A stretch of 64,000 bases of DNA from Anaerococcus provencensis. GTDB lineage: Bacteria; Bacillota; Clostridia; Tissierellales; Peptoniphilaceae. The translations under genes and the position numbers were made by a program. Below the pieces are notes generated by a model. It saw nothing but the letters and a program-made list of their open reading frames with translations, was not told where the DNA came from and made no database searches. Location of the stretch: positions 637,339 to 701,338 of the forward strand of contig NZ_HG003686.1 of assembly GCF_000312365.2 (NCBI RefSeq). Reading direction: 5' to 3'. Shown here piece by piece: positions 1 through 9,800 of this stretch. Position 1 is the first letter of the stretch. Every line of letters begins with the position of its first letter.

Positions 1-100
1 GTGCATGTGGAGGTAATACTCGATAGCCCCAATAGGGGCGTGCCGGTATTCGCGCCTTCTAGGCGCTGTGCAAACTACCAGCTAAGCTGGTAGTTTTGAT
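1..100 (+). mobile_element. Right end of an IS200/IS605-type element (partial), possible omega-RNA scaffold
   Basis: Three compact hairpins follow each other: GCCCC/GGGGC at 26-39, GCGCC/GGCGC at 52-66, and a 10-bp perfect stem at 73-82/86-95. In frame 3 the first bases read Ala-Cys-Gly-Gly-Asn-Thr-Arg followed by TAG at 24-26, which could be the last residues of a TnpB protein whose body lies left of the window. Structured right ends of this kind, overlapping the 3' end of tnpB and acting as the scaffold of the guide (omega) RNA, are known for IS605-family elements. The assignment rests on hairpin layout and family memory; the transposase itself is not visible. It could instead be the end of another structured RNA. 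Confidence 0.5.
72..97 (+). terminator. Hairpin with short U run at the end of the structured element
   Basis: A perfect 10-bp stem (73-82 with 86-95, loop TAA) runs into TTTT. It can act as an intrinsic terminator or as the subterminal palindrome of an IS605-type right end. Both roles are compatible with the same bases. Confidence 0.45.
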
Positions 101-174
101 TTACTTTATAAAATTAATATATATCAAATTTTAATTCATATTAGAATCACTTTGATAAAAAAAGAAGAATAGAC

Positions 175-786
175 TTAATTGTCCAATTCTTCTAGTGAAA
201 TTTGGTTTTTGGTTTTTTCTCTTTCGCTCATTTTTTGGTTGTAACATTCTCTGCATAGGGGTTCATATTTATCTTTGGATCCTATTTGAATCCTAGATTC
301 ATCAGCAGATTTCCTATAAGAAGCCCAAGCATCTTCACCGCATGATGCACAGATGGCATGGTGTTTGGTTAGCTCATCAGCTATAGGCATGATTTCTTTT
401 ATAATCTCAAATGGTCTAGTCTTAAAGTCCATATCTAGTCCGGATACAACTATGGTTATATTTTTCTCCATTAGCTTATTAAAAATATCTATGACTTCTG
501 TTGGATCATTTGGGAAAAATTGAACTTCATCTATGCCAATTGCATCAAGTTCATGATTGGTTGCATAGTCTAAAATATCATTTAAGTCTTCTACCTTGAT
601 TGCATCTAGTTCTAGATTATCATGACTAACTATCTTTCTTTCGTCATCTCTATCATCAACGGCTGGTTTAAAGGCTGCTATTTTGTAATTTGCAATCTTC
701 ATCCTATAAAGCTCGCGCCATAGAGAAGTTGTCTTGCCTGAGAACATTGAACCGGTATGAACAATTAATTTTCCTTGTTTCTTCAT
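175..786 (-). CDS. tdk: Thymidine kinase
   Basis: Salvage enzyme that phosphorylates thymidine to dTMP in the cytoplasm. The 203-residue protein has the type II Tdk architecture: P-loop GSMFSGKT at residues 12-19, the acidic DEVQFF segment with the catalytic Glu near 87, and a structural zinc site made of Cys146/Cys149 and Cys178/Cys181 in the lasso region. Length is normal for the family. A GGATG ribosome site precedes the ATG at 786. It follows ychF by 8 bases on the same strand, so the two are probably co-transcribed. Confidence 0.95.
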   Translation of the reverse strand: MKKQGKLIVHTGSMFSGKTTSLWRELYRMKIANYKIAAFKPAVDDRDDERKIVSHDNLELDAIKVEDLNDILDYATNHELDAIGIDEVQFFPNDPTEVIDIFNKLMEKNITIVVSGLDMDFKTRPFEIIKEIMPIADELTKHHAICASCGEDAWASYRKSADESRIQIGSKDKYEPLCRECYNQKMSEREKTKNQISLEELDN

Positions 787-794
787 TTCACATC

Positions 795-1892
795 CTAAAC
801 ATTAAAGCGGAAGTTTACTACATCGCCGTCTTTCATGATGTAATCCTTGCCTTCCATCCTTAATAGACCTTTTTCCTTGGCGTTAAGTAGGGAGCCGGAG
901 TCTACTAATTCATCATATGATACGATTTCTGCTTTGATAAAACCCCTGGAAATATCTGAGTGGATTTTACCTGCTGCATCAACTGCCTTTGTACCATTTT
1001 TTATAGTCCAAGCCCTAGTTTCCATTTCACCTGTTGTCAAAAATGATATAAGGTTTAGAGTTCTATAAGAATCACGTATTACCTTATCAAGACCAGATTC
1101 TTCAAGACCAATCATTTCAAGGAAGTCCTTTTTCTCTTCTTCTGATTCTAGCTCGGAAATTTCATACTCGATTTTGGCAGATACTATGGTTACTTCTGCA
1201 TTTTCTCCCTTGGCAAAGTCGCGAACTTTTTCTACATAAGGGTTGGACGTACCGTCATCTGCAGCGTCCTCTTCGTTGACATTGCAAACATATATTATTG
1301 GCTTATTTGACAAAAGTTGGTAGGCCTTGAGAAGTTTTTTCTCATCATCAGTTAAGCTCAATGTTCTAGCTGACTTTCCTTCTTCTAGGACCCTATGAAC
1401 TTTTTCTAAGACTTCAACTTCTTTCGCAACATCTTTGTCATTTCTTGCTACTTTTCTACGTTTTTCTAGGACCTTATCTACCATTTCAAAATCAGCATAG
1501 ATAAGCTCTAGATTTATGGTTTCTATATCGCGGATTGGATCAACAGATCCATCAACGTGGGTCACATTTGGGTCATCAAAACATCTTAATACTTCTACGA
1601 TAGCGTCGGTTTCTCTGATATTTGACAAGAATTGATTACCAAGTCCTTCTCCCTTGCTAGCACCTCTTACAAGTCCTGCTATATCATAAAATTCTATGAC
1701 AGCTGGCACGATTTTTTTTGAATTGCTCATATCTGACAAAACTTCAAGTCTTGGATCTGGGACATTTACAAGGCCAACATTTGGATCTATAGTGGCAAAA
1801 GGATAGTTTGCAACCAAAGCTCCCGCCTTAGTAATAGCATTAAATAAAGTTGATTTTCCAACGTTTGGCAAACCTACGATTCCAAGTTTCAT
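795..1892 (-). CDS. ychF: Redox-regulated ATPase YchF (Obg-family)
   Basis: YchF/Ola1 is a ribosome-associated P-loop NTPase of the Obg family that prefers ATP. The 365-residue product shows the G1 motif GLPNVGKST at 7-15, the switch II segment DIAGLVRGASKGEGLGN, and a C-terminal TGS domain ending DGDVVNFRFNV, as is typical. Length is standard. It is the first gene of a leftward ychF-tdk pair, with a GAGGTGAT ribosome site before the ATG and a promoter-like element upstream at 1934-1961. Confidence 0.96.
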   Translation of the reverse strand: MKLGIVGLPNVGKSTLFNAITKAGALVANYPFATIDPNVGLVNVPDPRLEVLSDMSNSKKIVPAVIEFYDIAGLVRGASKGEGLGNQFLSNIRETDAIVEVLRCFDDPNVTHVDGSVDPIRDIETINLELIYADFEMVDKVLEKRRKVARNDKDVAKEVEVLEKVHRVLEEGKSARTLSLTDDEKKLLKAYQLLSNKPIIYVCNVNEEDAADDGTSNPYVEKVRDFAKGENAEVTIVSAKIEYEISELESEEEKKDFLEMIGLEESGLDKVIRDSYRTLNLISFLTTGEMETRAWTIKNGTKAVDAAGKIHSDISRGFIKAEIVSYDELVDSGSLLNAKEKGLLRMEGKDYIMKDGDVVNFRFNV

Positions 1893-1933
1893 ATACTAAA
1901 TCACCTCAATTTTCTTATTTACACGATGTTAAT

Positions 1934-1961
1934 ATTATAATTGATTTGTGGCAAAAATCAA
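1934..1961 (-). promoter_or_regulatory. Candidate promoter of ychF-tdk
   Basis: On the minus strand TTGATT (1961-1956) and TATAAT (1939-1934) are separated by 16 bases, with the start codon about 40 bases further on. Seen by eye only. Confidence 0.5.
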
Positions 1962-2066
1962 TCAGTTGTAAGCTAGGAAATGGAGGTCATATTAAGTATA
2001 GTTATCCTATAAACAAATTTATATAAGAGATATAAACTTTAAGATAAGGAGTTTAAAGGAGTATTT

Positions 2067-3836
2067 ATGGATATCAACCAACGCATAGAATCTTTAAGAA
2101 AATTGATGAATGATAGAAAAATAGAAGCTTACATTATCCCAACTTCTGACCCTCACCAATCAGAATACTTGGGCGATTCATACAAGGATAGGGAATTTAT
2201 ATCCGGATTTACCGGATCTGCTGGAACTGCAGTAGTTACAACAGATGAGGCAAAACTTTGGACAGACTCTAGATATTTCTTGCAAGCTGACAAAGAATTA
2301 GCCAATAGTGAATTTGAACTTATGAAAATTGCTGATGACAACTATCCAACTATTGAAGAATATTTGGACGAAGTAGTTAGTGAATTTGGCAAAATAGCCT
2401 TTAATGGCAATGTATTTTCTGTCAAAGAATACAAAAAACTAAGCGAATCAATGGGCTCTAGGACCTTGGTTTCTGATGTGGATTACATATCCAAACTATG
2501 GAATGATAGGCCAGCTTTGCCAGAAGATAAAGTTTGGTTACTAGATGAAAAGTACGCTGGTGAAAGTGTCAGCTCTAAGATATCTAGAGTCCGTGATGTC
2601 ATGGATGCAAATGGTTATGATTATTACTTTATTGGTGCAGTAGAGGATATTTGCTGGCTATTAAACATCAGGGGCAATGATATAGACTACAATCCAGTGG
2701 TTTTATCATATTGTTTGATTAGCAAAGATAGGGTTTACCTATGCATAGATGAAAACAAGCTTGATGATGAAGTTAAGGCTTATCTTGATGAAAATAATAT
2801 AAAAATCCATTCATACGATTATATTTTCACCCTACTTAAAAACATTCCAGGAAAAAATAGGATTTTCTTAGATCCAGAAAGATGTAATGTTGCAATTTAT
2901 GATGCAATTAATTCTAATGTAAAGATTTCTACTGGCACAAATATTACTGAAAATATGAAGGCCATTAAAAACGAAACAGAGATAAAAAATACAAAGCAAG
3001 CTTACATTATCGATGGAGTTACTTTGGTTAAATTCTTTAACTGGCTAGAAGTTGGAGCAAGCACTGGCACATTAAATGAATATGTGGCAAGCAAGAAACT
3101 TCATGAACTAAGAAGTGGAAATGAAACTTTCATAGATGATTCATTTGAAGCTATAGTTGGTTTTAAGGATAATGCTGCTATCGTCCACTATGAACCATCA
3201 AATATTGGCTCAAAGACAATCACAAAAGAAGGACTAATATTAATAGACTCTGGTGCTCACTACCTAGAGGGAACTACAGATATTACAAGAACAATAGCCT
3301 TAGGAAACTTAAAAGAAGACGAAAAAATTGACTATACCTTGGTATTAAAATCTCATATAGCAGTATTTTTAACTAAATTTAAAAATAAAACTACAGGTCA
3401 AAGACTTGATGCTATTGCAAAATATCCACTTTGGAAGGCTGGTAAGGACTTCTTCCACGGAACTGGACACGGTGTAGGATACCTACTAACAGTACATGAG
3501 GGACCACAAAGAATTGCCCAAGGCTCTGACATTGAGTTTAAAGAAAATATGTTCACTTCTGTAGAGCCAGGTCTATATATTGCAAATAGTCACGGAATCA
3601 GAATAGAAAACCAAGCAGTAGTTAAAAAAGCATTCGAAAATGAATTTGGCAAATTCTTAGAATTTGAAAACCTAACCTATGTACCTATAGATACCAGACC
3701 AATCAAAACAGAAATGTTAACAAATGAAGAAATTGATTGGATCAATGACTACAACAAGAAATGCCAAGAAGTTCTAAGCCCACACCTAGAAGGGTCTGAC
3801 CTAGAATACTTGAAAGAAAGTTGCAAAGAAATTTGA
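2067..3836 (+). CDS. pepP: Xaa-Pro aminopeptidase (M24B, long form)
   Basis: Metallopeptidase that removes an N-terminal residue preceding proline. At 589 residues this is the long aminopeptidase P form, with two creatinase-like N-terminal domains (about 1-310) and a C-terminal pita-bread catalytic domain. The five metal ligands are recognisable: the Asp of LIDSGAH near 394 and of TTDITRT near 405, the His of GTGHGVGYL near 467, the Glu of VEPGLY near 499 and of RIENQ near 513. No signal peptide, so cytoplasmic peptide turnover. Strong AAAGGAG site before ATG. It overlaps uvrC by 16 bases. Confidence 0.94.
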   Translation: MDINQRIESLRKLMNDRKIEAYIIPTSDPHQSEYLGDSYKDREFISGFTGSAGTAVVTTDEAKLWTDSRYFLQADKELANSEFELMKIADDNYPTIEEYLDEVVSEFGKIAFNGNVFSVKEYKKLSESMGSRTLVSDVDYISKLWNDRPALPEDKVWLLDEKYAGESVSSKISRVRDVMDANGYDYYFIGAVEDICWLLNIRGNDIDYNPVVLSYCLISKDRVYLCIDENKLDDEVKAYLDENNIKIHSYDYIFTLLKNIPGKNRIFLDPERCNVAIYDAINSNVKISTGTNITENMKAIKNETEIKNTKQAYIIDGVTLVKFFNWLEVGASTGTLNEYVASKKLHELRSGNETFIDDSFEAIVGFKDNAAIVHYEPSNIGSKTITKEGLILIDSGAHYLEGTTDITRTIALGNLKEDEKIDYTLVLKSHIAVFLTKFKNKTTGQRLDAIAKYPLWKAGKDFFHGTGHGVGYLLTVHEGPQRIAQGSDIEFKENMFTSVEPGLYIANSHGIRIENQAVVKKAFENEFGKFLEFENLTYVPIDTRPIKTEMLTNEEIDWINDYNKKCQEVLSPHLEGSDLEYLKESCKEI

Positions 3837-5683
3837 CAAACAAACAAGTTAAGGACAAGCTAAAAGAACTTCCAGACCTACCTGGCGTCTATATTATGAG
3901 GGATAAGGATGATGAAATAATCTATGTCGGCAAAGCTATATCTCTTAAAAAAAGAGTTCGCCAATACTTTGATAACAATAAAAACAAGGGGGCCAAGGTC
4001 CTTGCCATGGTCTCCCATATTGATCATTTTGAATATATCATAGTAGAAAATGAAGTTGAGGCTCTGGTTTTAGAGTCAAACTTAATAAAGAAAAATAGGC
4101 CAAAATATAACATTGTCCTTAGGGATGATAAGCAGTATCCATATATCAAAATTACCAATGAGAAATTTCCAAGGATACAAAAGGTAAGGCAGATATACAA
4201 TGACAAGGCCCTATACTTTGGCCCGTATCCAGACGCCTATGCAGTAAATGATGCAATTGACTTGTTTCACTTGTATTACCCCTTTAGGACATGTAATCTA
4301 GACTTTGATAAGGGTCAGACCTTGCCAAGACCATGCTTAAATTATTTTATAAAAAAGTGCAATGCACCTTGTATCAAAAATGAAGATGAAGCCAGATACA
4401 TGGATGCAATTACTGATGTCAGGTCATTTTTGGAAAATAAATCATCTAAGATTGCTGATTGGGTTTTAGCTAGGATGAATGAAGAAAGTTCTAAGCTAAA
4501 TTTTGAAATGGCAAGTATGTACAGGGATTATTACAGAGCCTTATCTGTAATATCTGAAAGGCAAAATGTATCAGACCAGTCAGCCGAAGATATGGATATA
4601 ATTGCTATGAGCAAGGGTACTTCAGCCATAGTAATGCAAGTGTTCTTGATGAGAAAGGGAAAAATTGTTGATAGGCAACACTTTATAATCAAAAATGATT
4701 ACAAGGAAAATGATGATGAAATTTATTCATCATTTTTGAAACAATTTTACCTTGATATAATGTATGTACCAAAAGAAATCCTTATAGAAGTAGAACCAAA
4801 TGATTTGCCAACTATCAATGAATTTTTGAACCAAAAAAAGGGAAGAAAAGTATATGTACACAAGCCAAAACTTGGTAAGAAAAAAGATTTGCTAAATATG
4901 GTTATGAACAATGCCAACGATATGCGCATAAAATATGAAAAACGCATAGAAAAAAAGGAAAGAAAGAAATCTGCTGGATTAAACCAGCTTAAAGAAATCC
5001 TTGCTATAGATGATATCTATAGGATAGAAGCTTATGATATTTCTAATACGTCAGGGGTTCAGTCAGTAGGATCTATGGTTGTTTTTGAAGATGGCCTTGC
5101 CAATCCAAAAGAATACAGGAAGTTTAAGATAAAAACTATAGAAGGTCCAGATGACTATGGTTCACTTAGGGAAGTTATTGATAGACGCCTCAAAAATGGT
5201 CTAAAAGAAATTGAAAATGATAACACTAAGACAGGCTTTGGAAAGATGCCGGATCTGATTTTGATGGATGGGGGAAAGGGTCAAGTTTCTGCTGCAAAGG
5301 AAATATTAGAAAAATATGGACTTGATATTAATATTGCAGGACTTGTCAAAGACGACAAGCATACAACTCGTGCCATAATCTATGAGGATCAGGAGATTTA
5401 TATAAATAGGCGTGACCCTGTTTATAAATTGATTTATGAAATTCAAGAAGAAGCTCACCGTTTTGCTATAAACTACCATAGGAAACTTATGCAAAACACC
5501 ATGAAAAAAAGCGAGCTTGATAATATAAAAGGCGTTGGTGAGAAGACTCGTGCTAATTTATATAAGCACTTCAAATCCATATCCAATATCAAAAAAGCTA
5601 GTGTAGAAGAACTTATGGAAGTTCCCTTAGTTGGCAGAACTCAAGCCTTGGAAATATACAAGTATTTTAGGCTAAAAGGTTAG
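3821..5683 (+). CDS. uvrC: Excinuclease ABC subunit C
   Basis: Makes both incisions in nucleotide excision repair with UvrA and UvrB. Visible domains: GIY-YIG nuclease at about 15-95 (LPGVYIM, IIYVGKA), a UVR helix pair near 205-240, an RNase H-like endonuclease with conserved Asp residues at about 385-540 (EAYDISN, LILMDGGKGQ), and helix-hairpin-helix repeats from about 570 (IKGVGEKTRANLYKHF). 620 residues is normal. No ATG is available. TTG at 3821 is the longest start; TTG at 3833 gives a product starting MTNKQVKD and is equally possible. Neither has a strong ribosome site, and translation may be coupled to pepP. Confidence 0.95.
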   Translation: MQRNLTNKQVKDKLKELPDLPGVYIMRDKDDEIIYVGKAISLKKRVRQYFDNNKNKGAKVLAMVSHIDHFEYIIVENEVEALVLESNLIKKNRPKYNIVLRDDKQYPYIKITNEKFPRIQKVRQIYNDKALYFGPYPDAYAVNDAIDLFHLYYPFRTCNLDFDKGQTLPRPCLNYFIKKCNAPCIKNEDEARYMDAITDVRSFLENKSSKIADWVLARMNEESSKLNFEMASMYRDYYRALSVISERQNVSDQSAEDMDIIAMSKGTSAIVMQVFLMRKGKIVDRQHFIIKNDYKENDDEIYSSFLKQFYLDIMYVPKEILIEVEPNDLPTINEFLNQKKGRKVYVHKPKLGKKKDLLNMVMNNANDMRIKYEKRIEKKERKKSAGLNQLKEILAIDDIYRIEAYDISNTSGVQSVGSMVVFEDGLANPKEYRKFKIKTIEGPDDYGSLREVIDRRLKNGLKEIENDNTKTGFGKMPDLILMDGGKGQVSAAKEILEKYGLDINIAGLVKDDKHTTRAIIYEDQEIYINRRDPVYKLIYEIQEEAHRFAINYHRKLMQNTMKKSELDNIKGVGEKTRANLYKHFKSISNIKKASVEELMEVPLVGRTQALEIYKYFRLKG

Positions 5684-5697
5684 TAATAGGAGATGTT

Positions 5698-6744
5698 TTG
5701 ACAGAAAATAATTTAAATGAATATATCAACAGTAGTTTTGACAAAGTAGCTGAAGAGGTCGATGAGAGCAAAGTCATAGTAAAAGAACTTATAAATGCCA
5801 ACGAAGAGCGAAGTGTCAAACTTCACAGCATTGTAGAAAGCTTGGGTCTTGAGATTGTCCACCAGTCTTCTGATTACTATGATATATCCCTATCAAGTGC
5901 TGATGTAAATAGACCTGGTCTGCAATTGACAGGATATCTTGTAGAGTTTCCATATAAGAGGCTTCAAATAATTGGTTCTGTAGAATACACTTACCTTACC
6001 AGTCTTGATAGCAAGCTCCAATATGAGAGATTTAGAGGGATTTTATCATATAAAATACCTGCTTGTATTTTTTCCTATAATGCAGACATTCATCCAGACA
6101 TCTTGGATTTGGCTGATTATTATGACAAGACAGTCCTAAGATCTCCTGCCAAAACTACCAAATTAATATCAGATTTGTCAGATGAGCTAGAATATCAACT
6201 AGCTCCAAGAAGCAATGTCCATGGAGAACTACTAGAAGTCTTTGGAATTGGAGTTTTGATAATGGGCAAATCGTCAGTTGGTAAGTCAGAAACAGCCCTT
6301 GATTTGATAAATAGGGGCCATAGGCTCGTTGCTGATGATATGGTAGATATAGTCGCAACAGATAATAAACTTATGGGCTCGGCACCTGATAATATCCGCC
6401 ACTACATGGAGATTCGTGGACTTGGAATAGTAAATGTGAGGCGCTTATATGGTACAGGCTCTGTTAAAAAAGTTACCCAAATTGAACTAGTCATAGAACT
6501 AGAACAATGGAAGGAAGACTATGAGTATGATAGGTTGGGTCTTGACGAAAATTATATAAAAATGTTAGATGTCAAAGTTCCACACCTAGTTGTTCCCGTT
6601 AGAGCAGGTAGGAACCTTGCCATGATTGTAGAGGTTGCATGTATGAACCAAAGAGAGAAAAATTTTGGCTATAATGCAGCAAGGGCTATGACAAACAATA
6701 TATTTCACAAAGAATTAGTAGATGAGAGCGATGATTTGGTTTAA
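5698..6744 (+). CDS. hprK: HPr kinase/phosphorylase
   Basis: Bifunctional enzyme that phosphorylates HPr on a regulatory serine and removes the phosphate, the hub of carbon catabolite control in Gram-positives. The N-terminal half (1-150) is the HprK domain. The C-terminal kinase has P-loop GKSSVGKS near 197-204, HRLVADD, and the HprK signature MEIRGLGIVNVRRLYG near 236-251. The TTG start is supported by an AGGAGAT site 4 bases upstream. The 348-residue length is slightly over the usual 310-320, mostly as a short N-terminal extension. It implies a PTS/HPr system in this organism although none is encoded here. Confidence 0.94.
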   Translation: MTENNLNEYINSSFDKVAEEVDESKVIVKELINANEERSVKLHSIVESLGLEIVHQSSDYYDISLSSADVNRPGLQLTGYLVEFPYKRLQIIGSVEYTYLTSLDSKLQYERFRGILSYKIPACIFSYNADIHPDILDLADYYDKTVLRSPAKTTKLISDLSDELEYQLAPRSNVHGELLEVFGIGVLIMGKSSVGKSETALDLINRGHRLVADDMVDIVATDNKLMGSAPDNIRHYMEIRGLGIVNVRRLYGTGSVKKVTQIELVIELEQWKEDYEYDRLGLDENYIKMLDVKVPHLVVPVRAGRNLAMIVEVACMNQREKNFGYNAARAMTNNIFHKELVDESDDLV

Positions 6745-6758
6745 ATTGTCGCTTTTTT
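6727..6758 (+). terminator. Intrinsic terminator overlapping the 3' end of hprK
   Basis: AGCGA (6727-6731) pairs with TCGCT (6749-6753), with an inner ATTT/AAAT extension, followed by T6. The left arm lies inside hprK. Confidence 0.6.
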
Positions 6759-6803
6759 GAAGCTTTTTTTATCAAAATATACAATCTTGTTTTTGATAAA
6801 CTG

Positions 6804-6832
6804 TTGACATTTGAGATAAATATCATTATACT
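6804..6832 (+). promoter_or_regulatory. Near-consensus promoter of nifJ
   Basis: TTGACA (6804-6809), 17-base spacer, TATACT (6827-6832). The start codon follows at 6881 behind an AGGAGGT site. This fits very high expression of nifJ. Confidence 0.8.
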
Positions 6833-6880
6833 TAAACTAGTGTTAACGATAATAGCTTATATTATTTTTAGGAGGTCTTA

Positions 6881-9800
6881 ATGACAATTAATAGAGCGAT
6901 GAAGACTATGGATGGTAACACCGCTGCAGCTCACGTATCATATGCATTTACTGATGTTGCAACAATTTACCCAATCACTCCATCTTCACCAATGCCAGAA
7001 TCAGTAGACGTATGGTCTGCTAATGGCCGTAAGAATGTTTTCGATAGAGAAGTAATGGTAAAAGAGATGCAATCTGAAGCAGGCGCTGCTGCAGCAGTTC
7101 ACGGTTCACTTGCAGCTGGAGCACTAACTACTACATATACAGCCAGCCAAGGATTATTACTAATGATCCCAAATATGTACAAGATCGCTGGAGAAAGATT
7201 ACCAGGTGTATTCCACGTTGCAGCTAGAACTGTAGCAACACACGCTCTTTCTATATATGGCGACCACTCTGACGTTATGGCAGCAAGACAAACAGGTTGT
7301 GCAATGCTTTGCTCAAACTCTGTTCAAGAAGTTATGGACTTATCTCCAGTAGCTCACGCTGCTGCAATCAAAGGTAGATTACCATTTGTTAACTTCTTCG
7401 ATGGATTTAGAACAAGCCACGAAGTTTCAAAAATCGAAGTTTGGGACTACGATACATTAAAAGAATTTGTAGACTTTGATGCTGTTGATGCATTTAAAAA
7501 CAATTCACTTAACCCAGAAAGACCAAAACACATGGGTACAGCTGAAAAGAATACATTCTTCCAAAGAACAGTTGCTTCTAACCATGCATATGAAGAAATT
7601 ATTGGCATTGTAGAAGAATACATGAATCAAGTAAACGACTTACTTGGAACAAACTATGGACTATTCAATTACTATGGTGCTGATGATGCAGAACAAGTAA
7701 TCGTAGCAATGGGTTCATTCAACCAAGCAGCTAGAGAAACAATCGATGTATTACTTGAAGACGGATACAAAGTAGGTTTAGTAGAAGTTCACCTATACAG
7801 ACCATTCTCTAAAGAACACTTACTAAAAGCTATTCCAAATACAGTTAAGAAAATCGCTGTTCTTGACAGAACAAAAGAAAAAGGCGCAGAAGGCCAACCA
7901 CTATACCTAGATGTTAAATCAGTATTCTACGGTGTGGAAGACGCTCCAGAAGTTTATGGTGGTGTTTATGGTCTTGCTGGTAAGGATACAATTCCTGCTG
8001 ATGTTAAAGCAGTATTTGATAATCTAAGAAGCGAAAATACTAAAGATCATTTCACATTGGCAATCACAGATGATGTTACAAACACATCTTTAGAAAGAGA
8101 TGATTTCAAAGTACGTCAAGAAGGAACAACAAGATGTAAATTCTGGGGATTCGGTTCAGACGGTACTGTTGGTGCTAACAAACAAGCTATCAAAATCATC
8201 GGTGATAACACACCAATGTATGCACAAGGATACTTTGACTATGACTCTAAAAAATCAGGTGGTCTAACAGTATCTCACTTAAGATTTGGTAAAGATCCAA
8301 TCAGATCAACATACTTACTTGATGAAGCAGACTTCATTTCTTGTTCAAAACAAGCATATGTTCACCAATATGATCTTTTAGCTGGACTTAAAGATGGTGG
8401 TACATTCCTACTTAACTGCGTGTGGAGTGAAGAAGAACTTGACCAACACTTACCAGCATCAATCAAAAAATATATTGTAGAACACAACATTGATTTCTAC
8501 ATCATCGACGCAAGCCACATTGCTCAAGAAATTGGACTAGGTTCAAGAACAAACATGATCATGCAATCAGCATTCTTCAACCTATCAAAAGTTCTTCCAA
8601 TTGAAGAAGCAGTTGGATACCTAAAAGACTCTATAGTTAAATCTTATGGTCACAAGGGTGATGACATAGTTAACATGAACTATGCAGCTGTTGATGCAGG
8701 ACTAAATGCAGCTCACAAAGTAGAAGTTCCAGAAAGCTGGGCAAATGCAGTAGATCCTGAAAAAGAAGAAGTAGAAATGTCTGAATTTGTTAAAAACATT
8801 TTAAGACCAATGATCGAACAAAAAGAAGATCAAATCCCAGTTTCTGCATTTACAGACCTAGACCTTGAAAATGGTGAATTCCCATCAGGTACAACAGCAT
8901 ACGAAAAACGTGGTATAGCTCTAAACGTACCAGAATGGCAAATAGATAACTGTATCCAATGTAACCAATGTTCATTTGTTTGTCCACACGCTGTAATCAG
9001 ACCATTCTTAGTAACAGCTGACGAAAAAGCAAATGCACCAGAAGGCTTTGAAACAAAGAAAGCTATTGGTAAGGGTATGGATGAATATGAATTTAGAATT
9101 CAAGTATCTCCACTAGATTGTACAGGTTGTGGTAACTGTGCTGATATCTGTCCAGCTCCACAAAAAGCTCTTCTAATGAAACCATTCGAAGAACAAGTAG
9201 AAAACCAAAAAGACAACTGGACATACGCTCACGAAGAAGTTGGATATAAAGAAGATGTAATGGATGATATGACACTTAAAGGTAGCCAATTCAAACAACC
9301 ATTACTACAATTCTCTGGCGCTTGTGCAGGTTGTGGTGAAACACCATATGCTAAACTAGTTACTCAACTATTTGGTGACAGAATGTACATTGCAAATGCT
9401 ACAGGATGTTCATCAATCTGGGGAGCAAGTGCACCAGCTATGTCTTACACCAAAAACCTTGAAACAGGTAAGGGTCCAGCTTGGGGTAACTCACTATTTG
9501 AAGATGCAGCTGAATACGGTTATGGTATGAAATTAGCAGCAGAATCAAATGCTCACCTACTAGAAAGCTACATGAACAAATTCCTAGAACTAGGTATTGA
9601 ATCTCCATTTAACGAAGCATTCAAAATGTGGGTTGAAGGAAAAGATGATGTTGCAAAATCTAAAGAAGCAACAGCTAAAATATTAACACTTCAAGATGAA
9701 AAAGTTGAAGGTGAAGAAGAATCTGACCTAGTTAAGAAAATTCTAAACCTAAAAGACTACATGATCAAAAAATCTATGTGGATCTTTGGTGGTGACGGAT

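Noticed and set aside
1-93. Open frame from base 1 reading V-H-V-E-V-I-L-D and onward to TAG at 91-93
   Set aside because: It runs through all three hairpins and has no start in the window; frame 3 ends earlier at a position that better fits a protein end before a structured RNA.
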